This document shows positions 14,856-24,347 of a DNA stretch of 64,000 nt, piece after piece. The number at the start of each line of letters is the position of its first letter. The first letter of the stretch is position 1. The notes under the pieces are model-generated. The model was not told the DNA's origin. It saw only the letters and a list, made by a program, of their open reading frames with translations, and did not search any database. The DNA comes from Streptomyces triculaminicus (lineage in GTDB: Bacteria; Actinomycetota; Actinomycetes; Streptomycetales; Streptomycetaceae). The translations under genes were made by a program, and so were the position numbers. The stretch lies in contig NZ_JAFMOF010000001.1 of the NCBI RefSeq assembly GCF_017349075.1, positions 2,084,101 through 2,148,100 on the forward strand. The letters run 5' to 3'.

Positions 14856-17204
14856 ATGAGCCACCCCGGTCTCACCGCCCGCGAAGTCGCCGAGCGCGTG
14901 GCCCGCGGCGAGGTCAACGACGTCCCGGTCCGCTCCTCACGCTCCACCCGGGACATCGTCCGGGCCAACGTCCTCACCCGCTTCAACGCCATCATCGGCG
15001 TCCTCTTCCTGATCATCCTGGTCGTCGGCCCCCTCCAGGACGGCCTCTTCGGCTTCGTGATCATCGCCAACACCGCGATCGGCATCGTCCAGGAGCTCCG
15101 CGCCAAGAAGACCCTCGACTCCCTGGCCGTCATCGGCGAGGCGAAACCCACCGTCCGCCGCGACGGCACCCCCGCCCCCGTCGCCACCGGCGAGATCGTC
15201 CTCGGCGACGTCATCGAGCTCGGCCCCGGCGACAAGTGCGTCGTCGACGGCGACGTCCTCGAGGCCGACGGCCTCGAGATCGACGAGTCCCTGCTCACCG
15301 GCGAGGCCGACCCCGTCCTCAAACGGCCCGGCGACCCGGTCATGTCCGGCTCCTTCGTGGTCGCCGGCGGCGGCGCCTTCACCGCCACCAAGGTCGGCCG
15401 CGAGGCCTACGCCGCCCAGCTGGCCGAGGAGGCCTCCCGCTTCACCCTCGTCCACTCCGAACTGCGCACCGGCATCAGCGTGATCCTCAAGTACGTCACC
15501 TGGATGATGATCCCCACCGCCCTGGGCCTCATCGTCAGCCAGCTCGTGATCGAGGACCACGACTGGCGCGAGGCCGTCCGGCGGATGGTCGCCGGCATCG
15601 TGCCGATGGTCCCCGAGGGCCTGGTGCTGCTCACCTCGGTCGCCTTCGCCATCGGCGTCGTCCGCCTCGGCCGCCGGCAGTGCCTGGTGCAGGAGCTGCC
15701 CGCCATCGAGGGCCTGGCCCGCGTCGACGTGGTCTGCCTGGACAAGACCGGCACCCTCACCGAGGGCGGCATGGACGTCAGCGAACTGCGCCTCCTGCCC
15801 GACGCCCCCGCCGACGAGCCCTCCGTACGCCGGGTGCTCGGCGCGCTGGGCGAGTCCGACCCCCGCCCCAACGCCAGCCTCCAGGCCATCATCGACGCCT
15901 ACCCCGACGGCACCGGCCGGCGCTGCACCGCGTCCCTGCCGTTCTCCTCGGCCCGCAAATACAGCGGCGCCTCCTTCGACGGCCCCGGCACGCAGGGCGG
16001 CAACTGGCTGCTGGGCGCCCCCGACGTCCTGCTGCCCTCCGGCGCCGCGGCCCTCGCCGAAGCCGACGACCTCAACGCCCGGGGCCTGCGCGTCCTGCTC
16101 CTGGCCCGCGCCTCCCGCGAACTGGGCGACCCGCGCGTCACCGAGGACGTCCACCCCACCGCCCTGGTCGTCCTCGAGCAGCGGCTGCGCTCCGACGCGG
16201 CGGACACCCTGCGCTACTTCGCCGAACAGGACGTCTCCGCCAAGGTGATCTCCGGCGACAACGCCGTCTCCGTCGGAGCCGTCGCCGCCCAGCTGGCCCT
16301 GCCCGGCGCCGAGACCCCCGTGGACGCCCGCCGGCTGCCCGGCGAGCGCGACGCGATGGCACGGGCCCTGGACCGGGGCGCGGTCTTCGGCCGCGTCACC
16401 CCCCAGCAGAAGCGGGACATGGTCGGCGCCCTGCAGTCACGCGGCCACACGGTGGCCATGACCGGCGACGGCGTCAACGACGTGCTCGCGCTCAAGGACG
16501 CCGACATCGGCGTGGCCATGGGCTCCGGCTCCGAGGCCACCCGCGCCGTCGCCCAGATCGTGCTGCTGAACAACAGCTTCGCCACGCTGCCCTCCGTCGT
16601 GGCCGAGGGCAGACGCGTGATCGGCAACATCACGCGCGTGGCGACGCTGTTCCTGACCAAGACGGTCTACTCCGTCCTGCTGGCCGTCCTGGTCGTCTGC
16701 ACCCGCGTGCCCTACCCGTTCCTCCCCCGCCACCTGACGCTGCTCTCCACGCTGACCATCGGCGTCCCCGCCTTCTTCCTCGCCCTCGCGCCGAACCGGG
16801 AACGCGCCCAGCCCCATTTCGTACGCCGCGTCATGCGCTACGCCGTCCCCGCGGGGCTGATCGCGGGCACGGCCACCTTCGCCGCCTACCTCCTGGCCCG
16901 CCACTACTACGCGGGCGTGGACGTGCTCGGCGCGGAGACGAGCGCGGCGACGCTCACGCTGTTCCTGATCTCCCTGTGGGTGCTCGCGATCATCGCGCGG
17001 CCCTACACCTGGTGGCGGGTGGCACTGGTGCTGACGATGGCGGCGGCGTTCGTGATCGTCCTGCTCACGCCGTGGCTCCAGCGCTTCTTCGCCCTCAAGC
17101 TGATCGGCACGACGATGCCGTGGACCGCCGTGGCGATCGCCGCCGTGGCCGCGATCGCCCTGGAGTTCACCTGGCGCTGGGTGAGCCGCCGCTTCCCGGC
17201 GTGA
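14856..17204 (+). CDS. P-type cation ATPase (CtpE-like)
   Basis: ATP-driven cation pump of 782 residues. The actuator domain shows [12 protein letters not shown], the transmembrane cation site is [10 protein letters not shown] (PEGL), the phosphorylation loop is [12 protein letters not shown], and the hinge is [24 protein letters not shown], all in the right order. There is no N-terminal heavy-metal domain. The short form with PEGL rather than CPC resembles mycobacterial CtpE, a calcium transporter, but metal specificity is inferred. Ten or so membrane helices, the last six in the C-terminal third. No neighbouring metal regulator; RBS upstream is weak. Confidence 0.9.
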   Translation: MSHPGLTAREVAERVARGEVNDVPVRSSRSTRDIVRANVLTRFNAIIGVLFLIILVVGPLQDGLFGFVIIANTAIGIVQELRAKKTLDSLAVIGEAKPTVRRDGTPAPVATGEIVLGDVIELGPGDKCVVDGDVLEADGLEIDESLLTGEADPVLKRPGDPVMSGSFVVAGGGAFTATKVGREAYAAQLAEEASRFTLVHSELRTGISVILKYVTWMMIPTALGLIVSQLVIEDHDWREAVRRMVAGIVPMVPEGLVLLTSVAFAIGVVRLGRRQCLVQELPAIEGLARVDVVCLDKTGTLTEGGMDVSELRLLPDAPADEPSVRRVLGALGESDPRPNASLQAIIDAYPDGTGRRCTASLPFSSARKYSGASFDGPGTQGGNWLLGAPDVLLPSGAAALAEADDLNARGLRVLLLARASRELGDPRVTEDVHPTALVVLEQRLRSDAADTLRYFAEQDVSAKVISGDNAVSVGAVAAQLALPGAETPVDARRLPGERDAMARALDRGAVFGRVTPQQKRDMVGALQSRGHTVAMTGDGVNDVLALKDADIGVAMGSGSEATRAVAQIVLLNNSFATLPSVVAEGRRVIGNITRVATLFLTKTVYSVLLAVLVVCTRVPYPFLPRHLTLLSTLTIGVPAFFLALAPNRERAQPHFVRRVMRYAVPAGLIAGTATFAAYLLARHYYAGVDVLGAETSAATLTLFLISLWVLAIIARPYTWWRVALVLTMAAAFVIVLLTPWLQRFFALKLIGTTMPWTAVAIAAVAAIALEFTWRWVSRRFPA

Positions 17205-17205
17205 G

Positions 17206-17397
17206 TCAGGCGCCGGGCTTCTCGTCCTCCAGGAACTCCTTGATCTGCTCGCGCAGCTCGGGAGAGTCCTCGTGCTGATGGACGGACACCGCGTGCTCGG
17301 CGGCGGCCCGCAGGACCTCGTCCTCCTCGCCCGCGATGCGCAGCGTGCAGTTCGACTCGCTGGGGAACCTGCGGCAGTCGGCGACTTTCCTGGTCAT
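17206..17397 (-). CDS. DUF1059 domain protein
   Basis: Small protein of 63 residues: MTRKVADCRRFPSE with Cys residues at 8 and 17, then a helical acidic part ending LREQIKEFLEDEKPGA. This is the pattern of DUF1059, a short cysteine-containing domain of unknown function found across bacteria and archaea. AGGGAGG lies eight bases upstream of the ATG. It follows the sacsin-like gene by 41 bases on the same strand and is likely its operon partner; it is convergent with the P-type ATPase, one base apart. Confidence 0.8.
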   Translation of the reverse strand: MTRKVADCRRFPSESNCTLRIAGEEDEVLRAAAEHAVSVHQHEDSPELREQIKEFLEDEKPGA

Positions 17398-17438
17398 CAC
17401 GGCCTCCCTGAATCGGGTGCACTGCCAGGATAGATCCG

Positions 17439-20400
17439 TCAGTCGAACCAGCGGTCCCGCGCCAGCTCCTCCGTCCGGGAGGAGTCCTCCAGCAGTGCCG
17501 CCGCCTCGAACCGCCGCGCCCACGCCCCGGCCGCCCAGGCCAGGCCCGCCGCCACGCCCTCCAGCGTCGCCGCGTGCAGCACCCCGTCCGGGCCCAGACG
17601 CCAGTCCAGCTCGACGCCGTCGACCACGAGCTCCTCGTGCTCGACATACGTCGCCGGCGCCCCCGGCAGCAGCACCCGCACACCCTCCGGAACGTCCCGG
17701 ACCTCGCCCTCGCCGGCCGCCACGACCCCCGGCACGGTCTCCCCGAGCCGGCGCACCTGCAGCAGTTCGGCCAGCTCGCCCGCCAGCTCCGGCCGCACCG
17801 GCAGCAGGGCGATCCCCTCCGCCAGCGGCAGCAGGTCCGGGGCGTCCGCGACGACCGCGTCCGCGGCGTCCACGACCCGCACCTCGCCGTCGACGACCGC
17901 CCGCAGATCGTCCGGAAGGGTCACCTCCGACGGGTCCATCCCGGCCAGCCCCCCGTACAGCCCGTGCAGCTGCGCCGGGCCCACCGGGAGCTCCGGGTCC
18001 GCCAGGCGGGTCAGCAGCTCCGCCGCGCCCCCGGGCTCGTCCAGCAGGGCGGCCACCGAGGTCCGCACCCCCAGCGCCCGCAGCACCTGCTCGTCCGCGA
18101 GGCCGCCCGCGTCCGCCGCCTCGTACAGCCCCGCCAGCAGCGGGTCGCCGCCCTCCACCCGCAGCCCGGCGGGCCGGCGCCCGTCCAGAACCGGGTGCCC
18201 ACGCAGCCACCAGGCGGTGTACGGGCGTACGGACTCGGTCGTACCGTCCGGCAGCAGCACCCGCACCGGCGCGGTCAGCGCGTCCCGCAGCGGCGGCCGG
18301 GACAGCATGGCCAGCACCCGCGGCCAGGCGTCGTCGTCCACCAGGTCGAGGTCCCGTACGGCCACGACCTCCGTGGCGACCGGCGGCACCGGGGTGTCCG
18401 GCAGCCGGTCCAGCACGTCCTCGCACCACACGTCCACCGCGTCCAGCAGCCCGACGTCGTCCGGCTCGGCGAAGTCGCCGTCGCGCGGCTCCAGTTCGTC
18501 CGGGTCCAGGACGACGTCCGTGGCCCGCACGAGCGCGAAGTCCGCCAGCACGCCGACCGCCGTCAGCGGCTGCTCGCCCCACCGCTCGACGAGCTCGGCG
18601 TCGCACGCGGCGAGCTCACCCGGACGGATGACCGACTCGAACGCGCTGCCGGGCAACACGAGTTCACCGGCCGGCGCCAGCTCGCCGTCCTCGTCCGGAA
18701 GCGCGAGGGCGCCGAGCCACGGCTCGTCGCCCGGCGCGAGATCGGCGTCGCGCACCAGCGTGAGGACCACCTCGACCAGCGCGTCGGCGTCCAGCCCCTC
18801 CTCGTCCCAGACGTCCTCCGCGTCCAGCGACCCCGCGACCGCCGCCCGCACCTGAGGCGTCGTCAGGACGGCACGCGGGGAACTCGGCGTCGCGCCGAGC
18901 TTCTCCAGCAGCGGATGGGCCGCGTCCGGATGGGCGACCTTCAGCCCCAGCCGCGACAGCCGCTCCGAACCCGTCGTGTCGGCCGGCGGAAGCAGCACCT
19001 GCCGGGGCCCGATGGCCGTACGGCCGTCGGCGAGCGGCACGGGCAGACCGGTCAGCCGGTCCGGGTCGACGCCGGCGAGGCTGTCGTACAGCCTCCACCA
19101 CCAGGTCGCCGGCCGCTCGGCCCCGGCGAGACGGTCGATCGCCTCACCGAGCGGCACCCGGGCCACGCCCAGCGCCCGGAGCTCCTGGCGGCGCTCGAGC
19201 CCGGCGGGCAGCAGGTTGGGGAACAGCTCGCCCAGCACCGCGACGGTCTCCGCCCCGGCACCCTCCACGACCTCGGCGTACACCGGACGCAGGGCGACCC
19301 GCTCACCGCCGCCCGGCCCGCCCGGGGCCAGGGCGTCGTCCCAGCTCTGCGTGGCGGCGTCCGGGCCCTCCGTCCAGGGGATGCCCTCGATGCCGCCGCC
19401 CAGGGCCGGCGCGGGCTCGCCGCCGACGTCCGTGACCGAGGCCGCGCTCGGCAGGAACGGCACGCGCGGCAGCCGCTCCAGCACCAGGCGGCGCAGCTCG
19501 GCGTCCAGCACGCCGGTGGCCAGCGGGGCCGGGACCAGGTCGAGGGTGCCGGTGGAGACCGGGTGCCAGTCGCGGAGCAGGTCCGCGTAGGCCTCGGCGG
19601 CGCGCTCGGTGAGGAAGGCGGTCAGCGGGCCGGGCGCCGTGTGCCGGCGCGTCGGCTCGAGCGGGAAGGTGGCGATGAGCAGGCCCGGCAGGCCCAACGG
19701 CTCGTCCGTGGGGGTCGGGGCGTGCAGGACCGGGGCGGTACGCGGCCGCTCCGGCGCGCCGTCCGGGCCGGCCGGGACCGCCCAGGTCACCGACCAGTGG
19801 GGGCGCAGCCGCTCCTCGACGGGGCGGTCGGCCAGAAGCGCGGCGTCCAGCGGGCCGCCGGCCTGCTCCACGCGCCAGCGCGTGGGGACCGGGCGGGCGG
19901 AGTCGTCGATGACGACGTACGGGCCCTCCTGGCGGCGCGTCAGCGTACGGACGACGCCGTCCGGCGTCTCGACGACGACCTCGGCCAGCCCCGGCAGGGT
20001 CAGCAGCAGCGCGTCGTCGACGCCCGCGAGCAGGCGCGCGGTCAGATCCTCGGCCGCGCCGTCGCGCAGCGGAAGGACGACGACGGTGTCATAGCCGTCC
20101 GGCGCCGCGCCCTCGGCCGGGAAGGGCATGCGCAGCAGCGGCACATGGCCCTCGCGGCGGCGCAGCTCGCCCCCGAGTCCCGGGCTGCCGAACGCCGCGT
20201 CCTCGGCGAGGGCGCGGGCCTCGGTCAGGGACCAGCGGACGCCGCCGGTGCGGCCGACGATCGCGGGCTCGTCACTGACCGCCAGCACGGCCGCGAAGCC
20301 GACGCCGAAACGGCCGACGGCCCGGCTCTCGTCGTCGCGCTTGGCCGACGCGCGCAGCGTGGACAGCGACTCGACGCCCGTGGCGTCCAGGGGAACGCCC

Positions 20401-20666
20401 GTGTTGGCGGCGGCCAGGGTGGCGGGCGCTCCGGCGCCCGCCACGTGCAGGGTGAGGCGCAGACGGCCGGGCACGCCGGCGCGGGCCGCCGCGTCCGCGG
20501 CGTTCTGGGCGAGCTCCACCACGAGGCGGTCGCGGTACCCGCCGAGGGCGAGGTCCTCCTCGGCGTTGGCGTCCTCCCGGAACCGCGCGGGCGAGGTAAC
20601 CCACGCGTCCAGCACGCCGCGCCGCAGCCGCGCGGTCCCGAACGGATCCACTCCGGTGCCGGTCAC
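17439..20666 (-). CDS. Sacsin/Hsp90-type ATPase-domain protein
   Basis: Large cytoplasmic protein of 1075 residues. The N-terminal GHKL ATP-binding fold is recognised by VVELAQNAADAAARAG (N-box with Asn and Asp, about residue 40-55), the AAANTGVPLDATGVESL segment and GRFGVGFAAVLAVSD (G-box, about residue 100). The remaining 900 residues are Leu/Ala/Asp-rich with no domain I can name. Sacsin-type ATPases are chaperone-like; this actinobacterial family is uncharacterised. GTG at 20666 has GGGAG ten bases upstream; longer in-frame starts run through GC tandem repeats and are unlikely. The DUF1059 gene follows in the same direction. Confidence 0.83.
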   Translation of the reverse strand: MTGTGVDPFGTARLRRGVLDAWVTSPARFREDANAEEDLALGGYRDRLVVELAQNAADAAARAGVPGRLRLTLHVAGAGAPATLAAANTGVPLDATGVESLSTLRASAKRDDESRAVGRFGVGFAAVLAVSDEPAIVGRTGGVRWSLTEARALAEDAAFGSPGLGGELRRREGHVPLLRMPFPAEGAAPDGYDTVVVLPLRDGAAEDLTARLLAGVDDALLLTLPGLAEVVVETPDGVVRTLTRRQEGPYVVIDDSARPVPTRWRVEQAGGPLDAALLADRPVEERLRPHWSVTWAVPAGPDGAPERPRTAPVLHAPTPTDEPLGLPGLLIATFPLEPTRRHTAPGPLTAFLTERAAEAYADLLRDWHPVSTGTLDLVPAPLATGVLDAELRRLVLERLPRVPFLPSAASVTDVGGEPAPALGGGIEGIPWTEGPDAATQSWDDALAPGGPGGGERVALRPVYAEVVEGAGAETVAVLGELFPNLLPAGLERRQELRALGVARVPLGEAIDRLAGAERPATWWWRLYDSLAGVDPDRLTGLPVPLADGRTAIGPRQVLLPPADTTGSERLSRLGLKVAHPDAAHPLLEKLGATPSSPRAVLTTPQVRAAVAGSLDAEDVWDEEGLDADALVEVVLTLVRDADLAPGDEPWLGALALPDEDGELAPAGELVLPGSAFESVIRPGELAACDAELVERWGEQPLTAVGVLADFALVRATDVVLDPDELEPRDGDFAEPDDVGLLDAVDVWCEDVLDRLPDTPVPPVATEVVAVRDLDLVDDDAWPRVLAMLSRPPLRDALTAPVRVLLPDGTTESVRPYTAWWLRGHPVLDGRRPAGLRVEGGDPLLAGLYEAADAGGLADEQVLRALGVRTSVAALLDEPGGAAELLTRLADPELPVGPAQLHGLYGGLAGMDPSEVTLPDDLRAVVDGEVRVVDAADAVVADAPDLLPLAEGIALLPVRPELAGELAELLQVRRLGETVPGVVAAGEGEVRDVPEGVRVLLPGAPATYVEHEELVVDGVELDWRLGPDGVLHAATLEGVAAGLAWAAGAWARRFEAAALLEDSSRTEELARDRWFD

Positions 20667-20745
20667 GTCTTGTCGTCTCCCTGGGAGTGGTGCCGTTGCC
20701 TTTGCGGCTGAACGTACAGCGCGGGTGGGGGTGCGTGGTGGGGCG

Positions 20746-20795
20746 GGGCCGGGTCGGTGTGGGCCGGGTCGGTGTGGGCCGGGTCGGTGTGGGCC
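20746..20795. repeat. 15-bp tandem repeat, about 3.3 copies
   Basis: GGGCCGGGTCGGTGT occurs three times exactly end to end (20746-20760, 20761-20775, 20776-20790) followed by a partial copy. It lies 80 bases upstream of the sacsin-like gene start, inside its likely leader or promoter region. Copy number is likely variable between strains through slippage. Confidence 0.9.
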
Positions 20796-20811
20796 GGGCC
20801 CTTCCGGGGCT

Positions 20812-20876
20812 GGATTATTTACGGCCCGGAGCCCTCTGACGCGATGGTCGCCCCGCACTTGGGCCGCAAATAACCC
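20812..20876. other. Long hairpin element 1 (16-bp arms, 33-base loop)
   Basis: Arm 20812-20827 (GGATTATTTACGGCCC) pairs with 20861-20876 (GGGCCGCAAATAACCC), two mismatches in 16. The loop is exactly 33 bases. The element is AT-rich at its outer ends within very GC-rich DNA. It is related in sequence and in loop length to element 2, in opposite orientation. It sits upstream of the sacsin-like gene; a role as a structured RNA, terminator or protein-binding site is possible. Confidence 0.7.
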
Positions 20877-21068
20877 TTACGCCCCTACCAGGAACCGTCC
20901 CACCCCGCCCCGGCCCCGCCCCACCACGCAGGGGAGGTCGGGTAGGCCCAAGTCCAGGTCACCGCGCCAGTACGCACGCGGAGGCCCGCCCACCCTGGGG
21001 ACCGGCCCGCACCCTGGTGGCCGACCCGCGCCGCCCCGTCGACGTGACGGGAGGGGGTCGGGGGCGCA

Positions 21069-21174
21069 GGAGGGTGTTCCGGAATGCTGCCGGATATTTG
21101 TGGGCCCAATGTGAGGGCACTCAATGCGCGAGACGGTGACGGGCCCGTAAATATCCGATTCCGGAACACCCTCC
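21069..21174. other. Long hairpin element 2 (two 17-bp stems, 33-base loop)
   Basis: Outer arms 21069-21085 and 21158-21174 are perfectly complementary over 17 bases (GGAGGGTGTTCCGGAAT). Inner arms 21091-21107 (CGGATATTTGTGGGCCC) and 21141-21157 pair with two mismatches. Five unpaired bases separate the stems on one side only. The loop 21108-21140 is again 33 bases. The inner stem and loop start resemble element 1 read from the other strand. It lies just downstream of the DUF3027 gene and could terminate that transcript, but it is far longer than a usual terminator and has no T-run. Confidence 0.75.
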
Positions 21175-21230
21175 GGAGCCCCCGGCCCCCGCACCACGAC
21201 AACGGCGCTCAGCCCAAGGCGCCCGACGAC

Positions 21231-22136
21231 TCAGGCGTGCCCGAGGTCGTCCTCGTCCTCCGCCTCCGACGGCTCAGACTCCCGCAGCGGGAACTCGTCC
21301 ACCAGCGTCTCGTCCACAACCGGCGGCGCCGGCCGCGGCGCCTTCGGCATCACGGCCGCCTCCGAGTGCCCACCGCACCCGTACGCCAGGGACACCACGT
21401 GCCCGTCCGCCGGACCGAACTCGTTGCCGCAGATGCCGAAAGCCTGGCCGAGGGAGCCCCCGATCGGCACGAGGAAGCCGCAGCTGACGCAGGGGGCCGG
21501 GGCGGCCTGGGCCATGGCGGTCTTGGTGCCGTGGGTCTCGTCCCAGCGGTCGGCGGCCGTGTGCAGTCCGTAGCGGGAGAGGACCCGGGCACGACGCAGG
21601 CCCAGTTCCTCGGCGAGGGCGGTGATGGAGCCGCGCGCGGGGGCGGTCGGCTGGGCGGAGGGCGGCCCGGCGGAGACCTCGGCGTCCTCGGAGTCGGCGA
21701 GGGCGGCCATCTCGGCGGAGACGGCGGAGTTCGGCGGCGGGGTCTCGTCGCCGGTCCAGCCGGGTTCCAGGCGGGGGTCGTCGGCCTGGGTGGGCAGGAG
21801 GTCGCCGGGGCCCATGTCGCCGGGGCGCAGGCGTTCGCTCCAGGGCACCCATTCGGGGGCGAGGAGGGCGTCGGGGCCGGGCAGCAGGACGGTCTCGTCG
21901 AGGGTGACGTGCTTGGCACGGGAGGCGCGGGCGACGGTGACGGCCCAGCGCCAGCCGCGGTAGCCGGGGTCGTCGCAGGCGAAGTAGTGGGTGACGACGC
22001 GGTCCCCGTCGGCGACGACCTCGACGTGGTCGCCGACCTTTCCGGGCAGCGCGGCTTCCTCGGCCGCCGCCCGGGCGAGTTCGACCGCCTCGGCGCACAG
22101 GCGGTCCGGGGTACGGCTTCGCATCGCAGCACTCAC
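21231..22136 (-). CDS. DUF3027 family protein
   Basis: Soluble protein of 301 residues. N-terminal half: an alpha/beta region with HYFACDDPGYRGWRWAVTVARA, characteristic of DUF3027. The C-terminal half has a putative metal-binding array of cysteines (CVSCGFLVPIGGS, then ICGNEFGPADG and a later GCGGHSE) followed by an acidic tail. Function unknown; the family is restricted to actinobacteria. GTG at 22136 is preferred over ATG at 22124 because GGAAGAGAG lies about 11 bases upstream. A 12-bp palindrome (AGAATCGATTCT) separates that ribosome-binding site from the start codon and could modulate translation or bind a regulator. Confidence 0.84.
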   Translation of the reverse strand: MSAAMRSRTPDRLCAEAVELARAAAEEAALPGKVGDHVEVVADGDRVVTHYFACDDPGYRGWRWAVTVARASRAKHVTLDETVLLPGPDALLAPEWVPWSERLRPGDMGPGDLLPTQADDPRLEPGWTGDETPPPNSAVSAEMAALADSEDAEVSAGPPSAQPTAPARGSITALAEELGLRRARVLSRYGLHTAADRWDETHGTKTAMAQAAPAPCVSCGFLVPIGGSLGQAFGICGNEFGPADGHVVSLAYGCGGHSEAAVMPKAPRPAPPVVDETLVDEFPLRESEPSEAEDEDDLGHA

Positions 22137-22450
22137 AAGAATCGATTCTCTCTTCCACGCCGTCTCACGAGTGCGCCAGCCGAACGGTCGGGGCCGCGGA
22201 CGGAGCGGACCGGGGGACCGCGTCGACGTCCGCGCCCGAACGGCCTCGGGCGCACCTGTCATCACCCATTCTGCGGGATCTGGACTCGAGGTGCGGCCAA
22301 AGCGGCGACCGGTGGCGCGCTACGCACGCTACCCCGCGCGGCCGCCCGGGGGATACCCGGGCTTCGGCGAGCCCCCGACAAGGTGCCGGGCGCGCCCCGC
22401 TGATACCCCGAAAGTGCCCTGCCCGGTGCCAGTTGGGGCAGTATGGCGTG
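22137..22450. other. Divergent promoter region, 314 bases without a gene
   Basis: Contains the perfect palindrome AGAATCGATTCT (22138-22149) next to the DUF3027 start and a hairpin GCCCGGG-N5-CCCGGGC (22344-22362). The right end approaching the MFS gene holds CAGTAT close to the start codon, compatible with a leaderless transcript. No coding frame is convincing. Confidence 0.5.
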
Positions 22451-23833
22451 GTGGGAGCCATCCGGTCAGCCGAAGGCGGTCCGCTCCGCCGTACGGTCCG
22501 GGGCGCGGGCCGGGTGCTGCGCGCGCCCTTCGCGGGGGCGGCCCGGGGGGTCCGCCGGGCGACGCACGCGCATGGCGCGGGCGAGTCCGGGCTGGGGAAG
22601 CTGATCGAGCTGCACGCCGTGAATTCGGCGGGCGACATGATGATCACCATCGCCCTGGCCTCGACGGTCTTCTTCTCGGTGCCGACGGACCAGGCGCGCG
22701 GGCGGGTGGCGCTGTACCTGGCGGTGACGATGGCGCCGTTCACGCTGCTGGCGCCGGTGATCGGTCCGCTGCTGGACCGGATCCCGCATGGCCGCAGGGC
22801 GGCGATGGCGGGCTCGATGCTGACGCGGGCGCTGCTGGCGCTGATGATGTCGGACGCGGTGGCGAGCGGTGGGCTGGAGCTGTATCCGGCGGCGCTGGGC
22901 GTGCTGGTGGCGTCGAAGGCGTACGGGGTGGTGCGCTCGGCGGTGGTGCCGCGGCTGCTGCCGCCGCGGATCGCGCTGGTGAAGGCGAATTCCCGGGTGA
23001 CGCTCGGGGGCCTGCTGGCCACGGGCGTGGCGGCCCCGCTGGGTGCGGGGCTGCATCAGCTGGGGCCGGCGTATCCGTTGTACGGGGCGTGCGCGGTGTT
23101 CGCGTTCGGTACGTATCTGTCGTTGTCGCTGCCGCACAAGGTGGACTCGGCGAAGGGCGAGGCCCGGGCCCGGCTGACGGCGGACGGGCCGGTGCGGCAG
23201 CCGGCCCGGCGGCGCAAGGCCGGCAGGCGGCCGCGGCCGGGGCTGCGCACGGTGGGGTCGTCGGTGCTGCACGGGCTGCAGGCGAACGGCTCGCTGCGGA
23301 TGCTGTCGGGGTTCCTGACGTTCTTTCTGGCGTTCCTGCTGCGGGTGCATCCGCTGGGCGGGCTGAGCCCGGCGTTCTCGCTGGGGGTGGTCGCGATCGC
23401 GGCGGGCGCCGGCAACGCCCTGGGCACGGCGATAGGGGCGCTGCTGCGTTCGCGGGGGCCGGAGAAGATGATCGCGCTGGTGCTGACGGCGGCGCTGGGG
23501 ACGACGATAGTGGCGGCCGTGCTGTACAGCGCGTTCTTCGTGGTGGTGGTGGCGGCGGTCGCGGGGATCTCGCAGGCGCTGGGCAAGCAGTCGCTGGACG
23601 CGTTGATCCAGCGGGATGTGCCGGAGGAGGTGCGGACGTCCGCTTTCGCCCGTTCGGAGACTTTGCTGCAGATGTGCTGGGTGGTGGGCGGGGCGATCGG
23701 GATCCTGCTGCCGCTGAACGGCGTGGTGGGGATGTCGGTGGCGGCGGGCTTCCTGGCACTGGGCGCGGCCACTGCCGTACGGGGCCTGCTGACGGCGGCC
23801 CGGCGCGGCTCGCCGCACCCGCGCGTGGCCTGA
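22451..23833 (+). CDS. MFS family membrane protein
   Basis: About 460 residues with roughly twelve hydrophobic helices. A 60-residue basic N-terminal tail (RTVRGAGRVLRAPFAG...) precedes the first helix at GDMMITIALASTVFFSV. The loop LLDRIPHGRRAAMAG is the MFS helix 2-3 motif. A soluble basic linker (RRRKAGRRPRPGLRT) joins the halves. Substrate unknown. Start is uncertain: consecutive GTG codons at 22448 and 22451 and a TTG at 22433 are all possible and none has a good Shine-Dalgarno. Confidence 0.82.
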   Translation: MGAIRSAEGGPLRRTVRGAGRVLRAPFAGAARGVRRATHAHGAGESGLGKLIELHAVNSAGDMMITIALASTVFFSVPTDQARGRVALYLAVTMAPFTLLAPVIGPLLDRIPHGRRAAMAGSMLTRALLALMMSDAVASGGLELYPAALGVLVASKAYGVVRSAVVPRLLPPRIALVKANSRVTLGGLLATGVAAPLGAGLHQLGPAYPLYGACAVFAFGTYLSLSLPHKVDSAKGEARARLTADGPVRQPARRRKAGRRPRPGLRTVGSSVLHGLQANGSLRMLSGFLTFFLAFLLRVHPLGGLSPAFSLGVVAIAAGAGNALGTAIGALLRSRGPEKMIALVLTAALGTTIVAAVLYSAFFVVVVAAVAGISQALGKQSLDALIQRDVPEEVRTSAFARSETLLQMCWVVGGAIGILLPLNGVVGMSVAAGFLALGAATAVRGLLTAARRGSPHPRVA

Positions 23834-23859
23834 GCGGAGGGGCCCGATAGCCTGCCCGC

Positions 23860-24336
23860 ATGACCGCTGCGATTTTCCGGGGCAAGCGCCGCCGCGCCGC
23901 TGCCGCCGTCGGTGCCGTGACCTTCGGGCTCATCGCCCTCTCCGCCTGCGACAAGCCGACTCCGCTGGCGACCGTGACCGTCGGTTCGACGACGGTGACC
24001 TCCGAGGCGGCCTGCTACAACGAGGGCGAGGCCGTGGCCAACGACAAGATCGTTGGCTGCATGAAGGAGGACTCCGGCAAGACCGTCAAGGCGGCCTTCG
24101 AGGACAAGGTCCGCTTCGGCGTCGACCCGAAGATCGCCGACGAGGGCTGGACGATCTTCATCAACGGCCAGCCGGCCGAGCAGGAGCCGAACAAGAAGAC
24201 CTACCGGACGATCCCGGCCAGCGCCTTCTTCTCCGGCGGCCAGGGCGGCGCCACCAAGGAGACCAAGGTCAGCATCGTGGAGACCAATTCGGGCAAGGCC
24301 CTGGGCGTCTGGAACTTCACCCTCGAGCGCGACTGA
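23860..24336 (+). CDS. DUF2771 lipoprotein
   Basis: Predicted lipoprotein of 158 residues: basic n-region (FRGKRRRAAA), hydrophobic h-region, and lipobox LSAC with Cys near residue 30. The mature part has two further cysteines (EAACYNEG and VGCMKEDSG) that may form a disulfide, then a beta-rich domain ending WNFTLERD, matching DUF2771. It is exported and anchored in the membrane; function unknown. It precedes mqnB by 11 bases, so probably shares its transcript. Confidence 0.88.
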   Translation: MTAAIFRGKRRRAAAAVGAVTFGLIALSACDKPTPLATVTVGSTTVTSEAACYNEGEAVANDKIVGCMKEDSGKTVKAAFEDKVRFGVDPKIADEGWTIFINGQPAEQEPNKKTYRTIPASAFFSGGQGGATKETKVSIVETNSGKALGVWNFTLERD

Positions 24337-24347
24337 CGCCGCCGCCG

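Larger units (their letters stand above)
20667..21230. other. 564-base gene-free region
   Basis: Between the start of the sacsin-like gene and the end of the DUF3027 gene, both leftward. It holds the 15-bp tandem repeat and the two related hairpins described separately. The remaining part (20880-21060) is GC-rich with no open frame that has a ribosome-binding site or family resemblance, and I see no tRNA. Confidence 0.7.

Noticed and set aside
17574..20711. A 1045-codon frame opposite the sacsin-like gene
   Set aside because: Same shadow effect; Arg/Gln/His-rich, no motifs, while the minus-strand protein has a clear ATP-binding fold.
20812..21174. Telomere-like or replication-origin palindromes
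   Set aside because: Only two hairpins, no DnaA boxes, no tap/tpg genes and core genes on both sides; a chromosome end or oriC does not fit.
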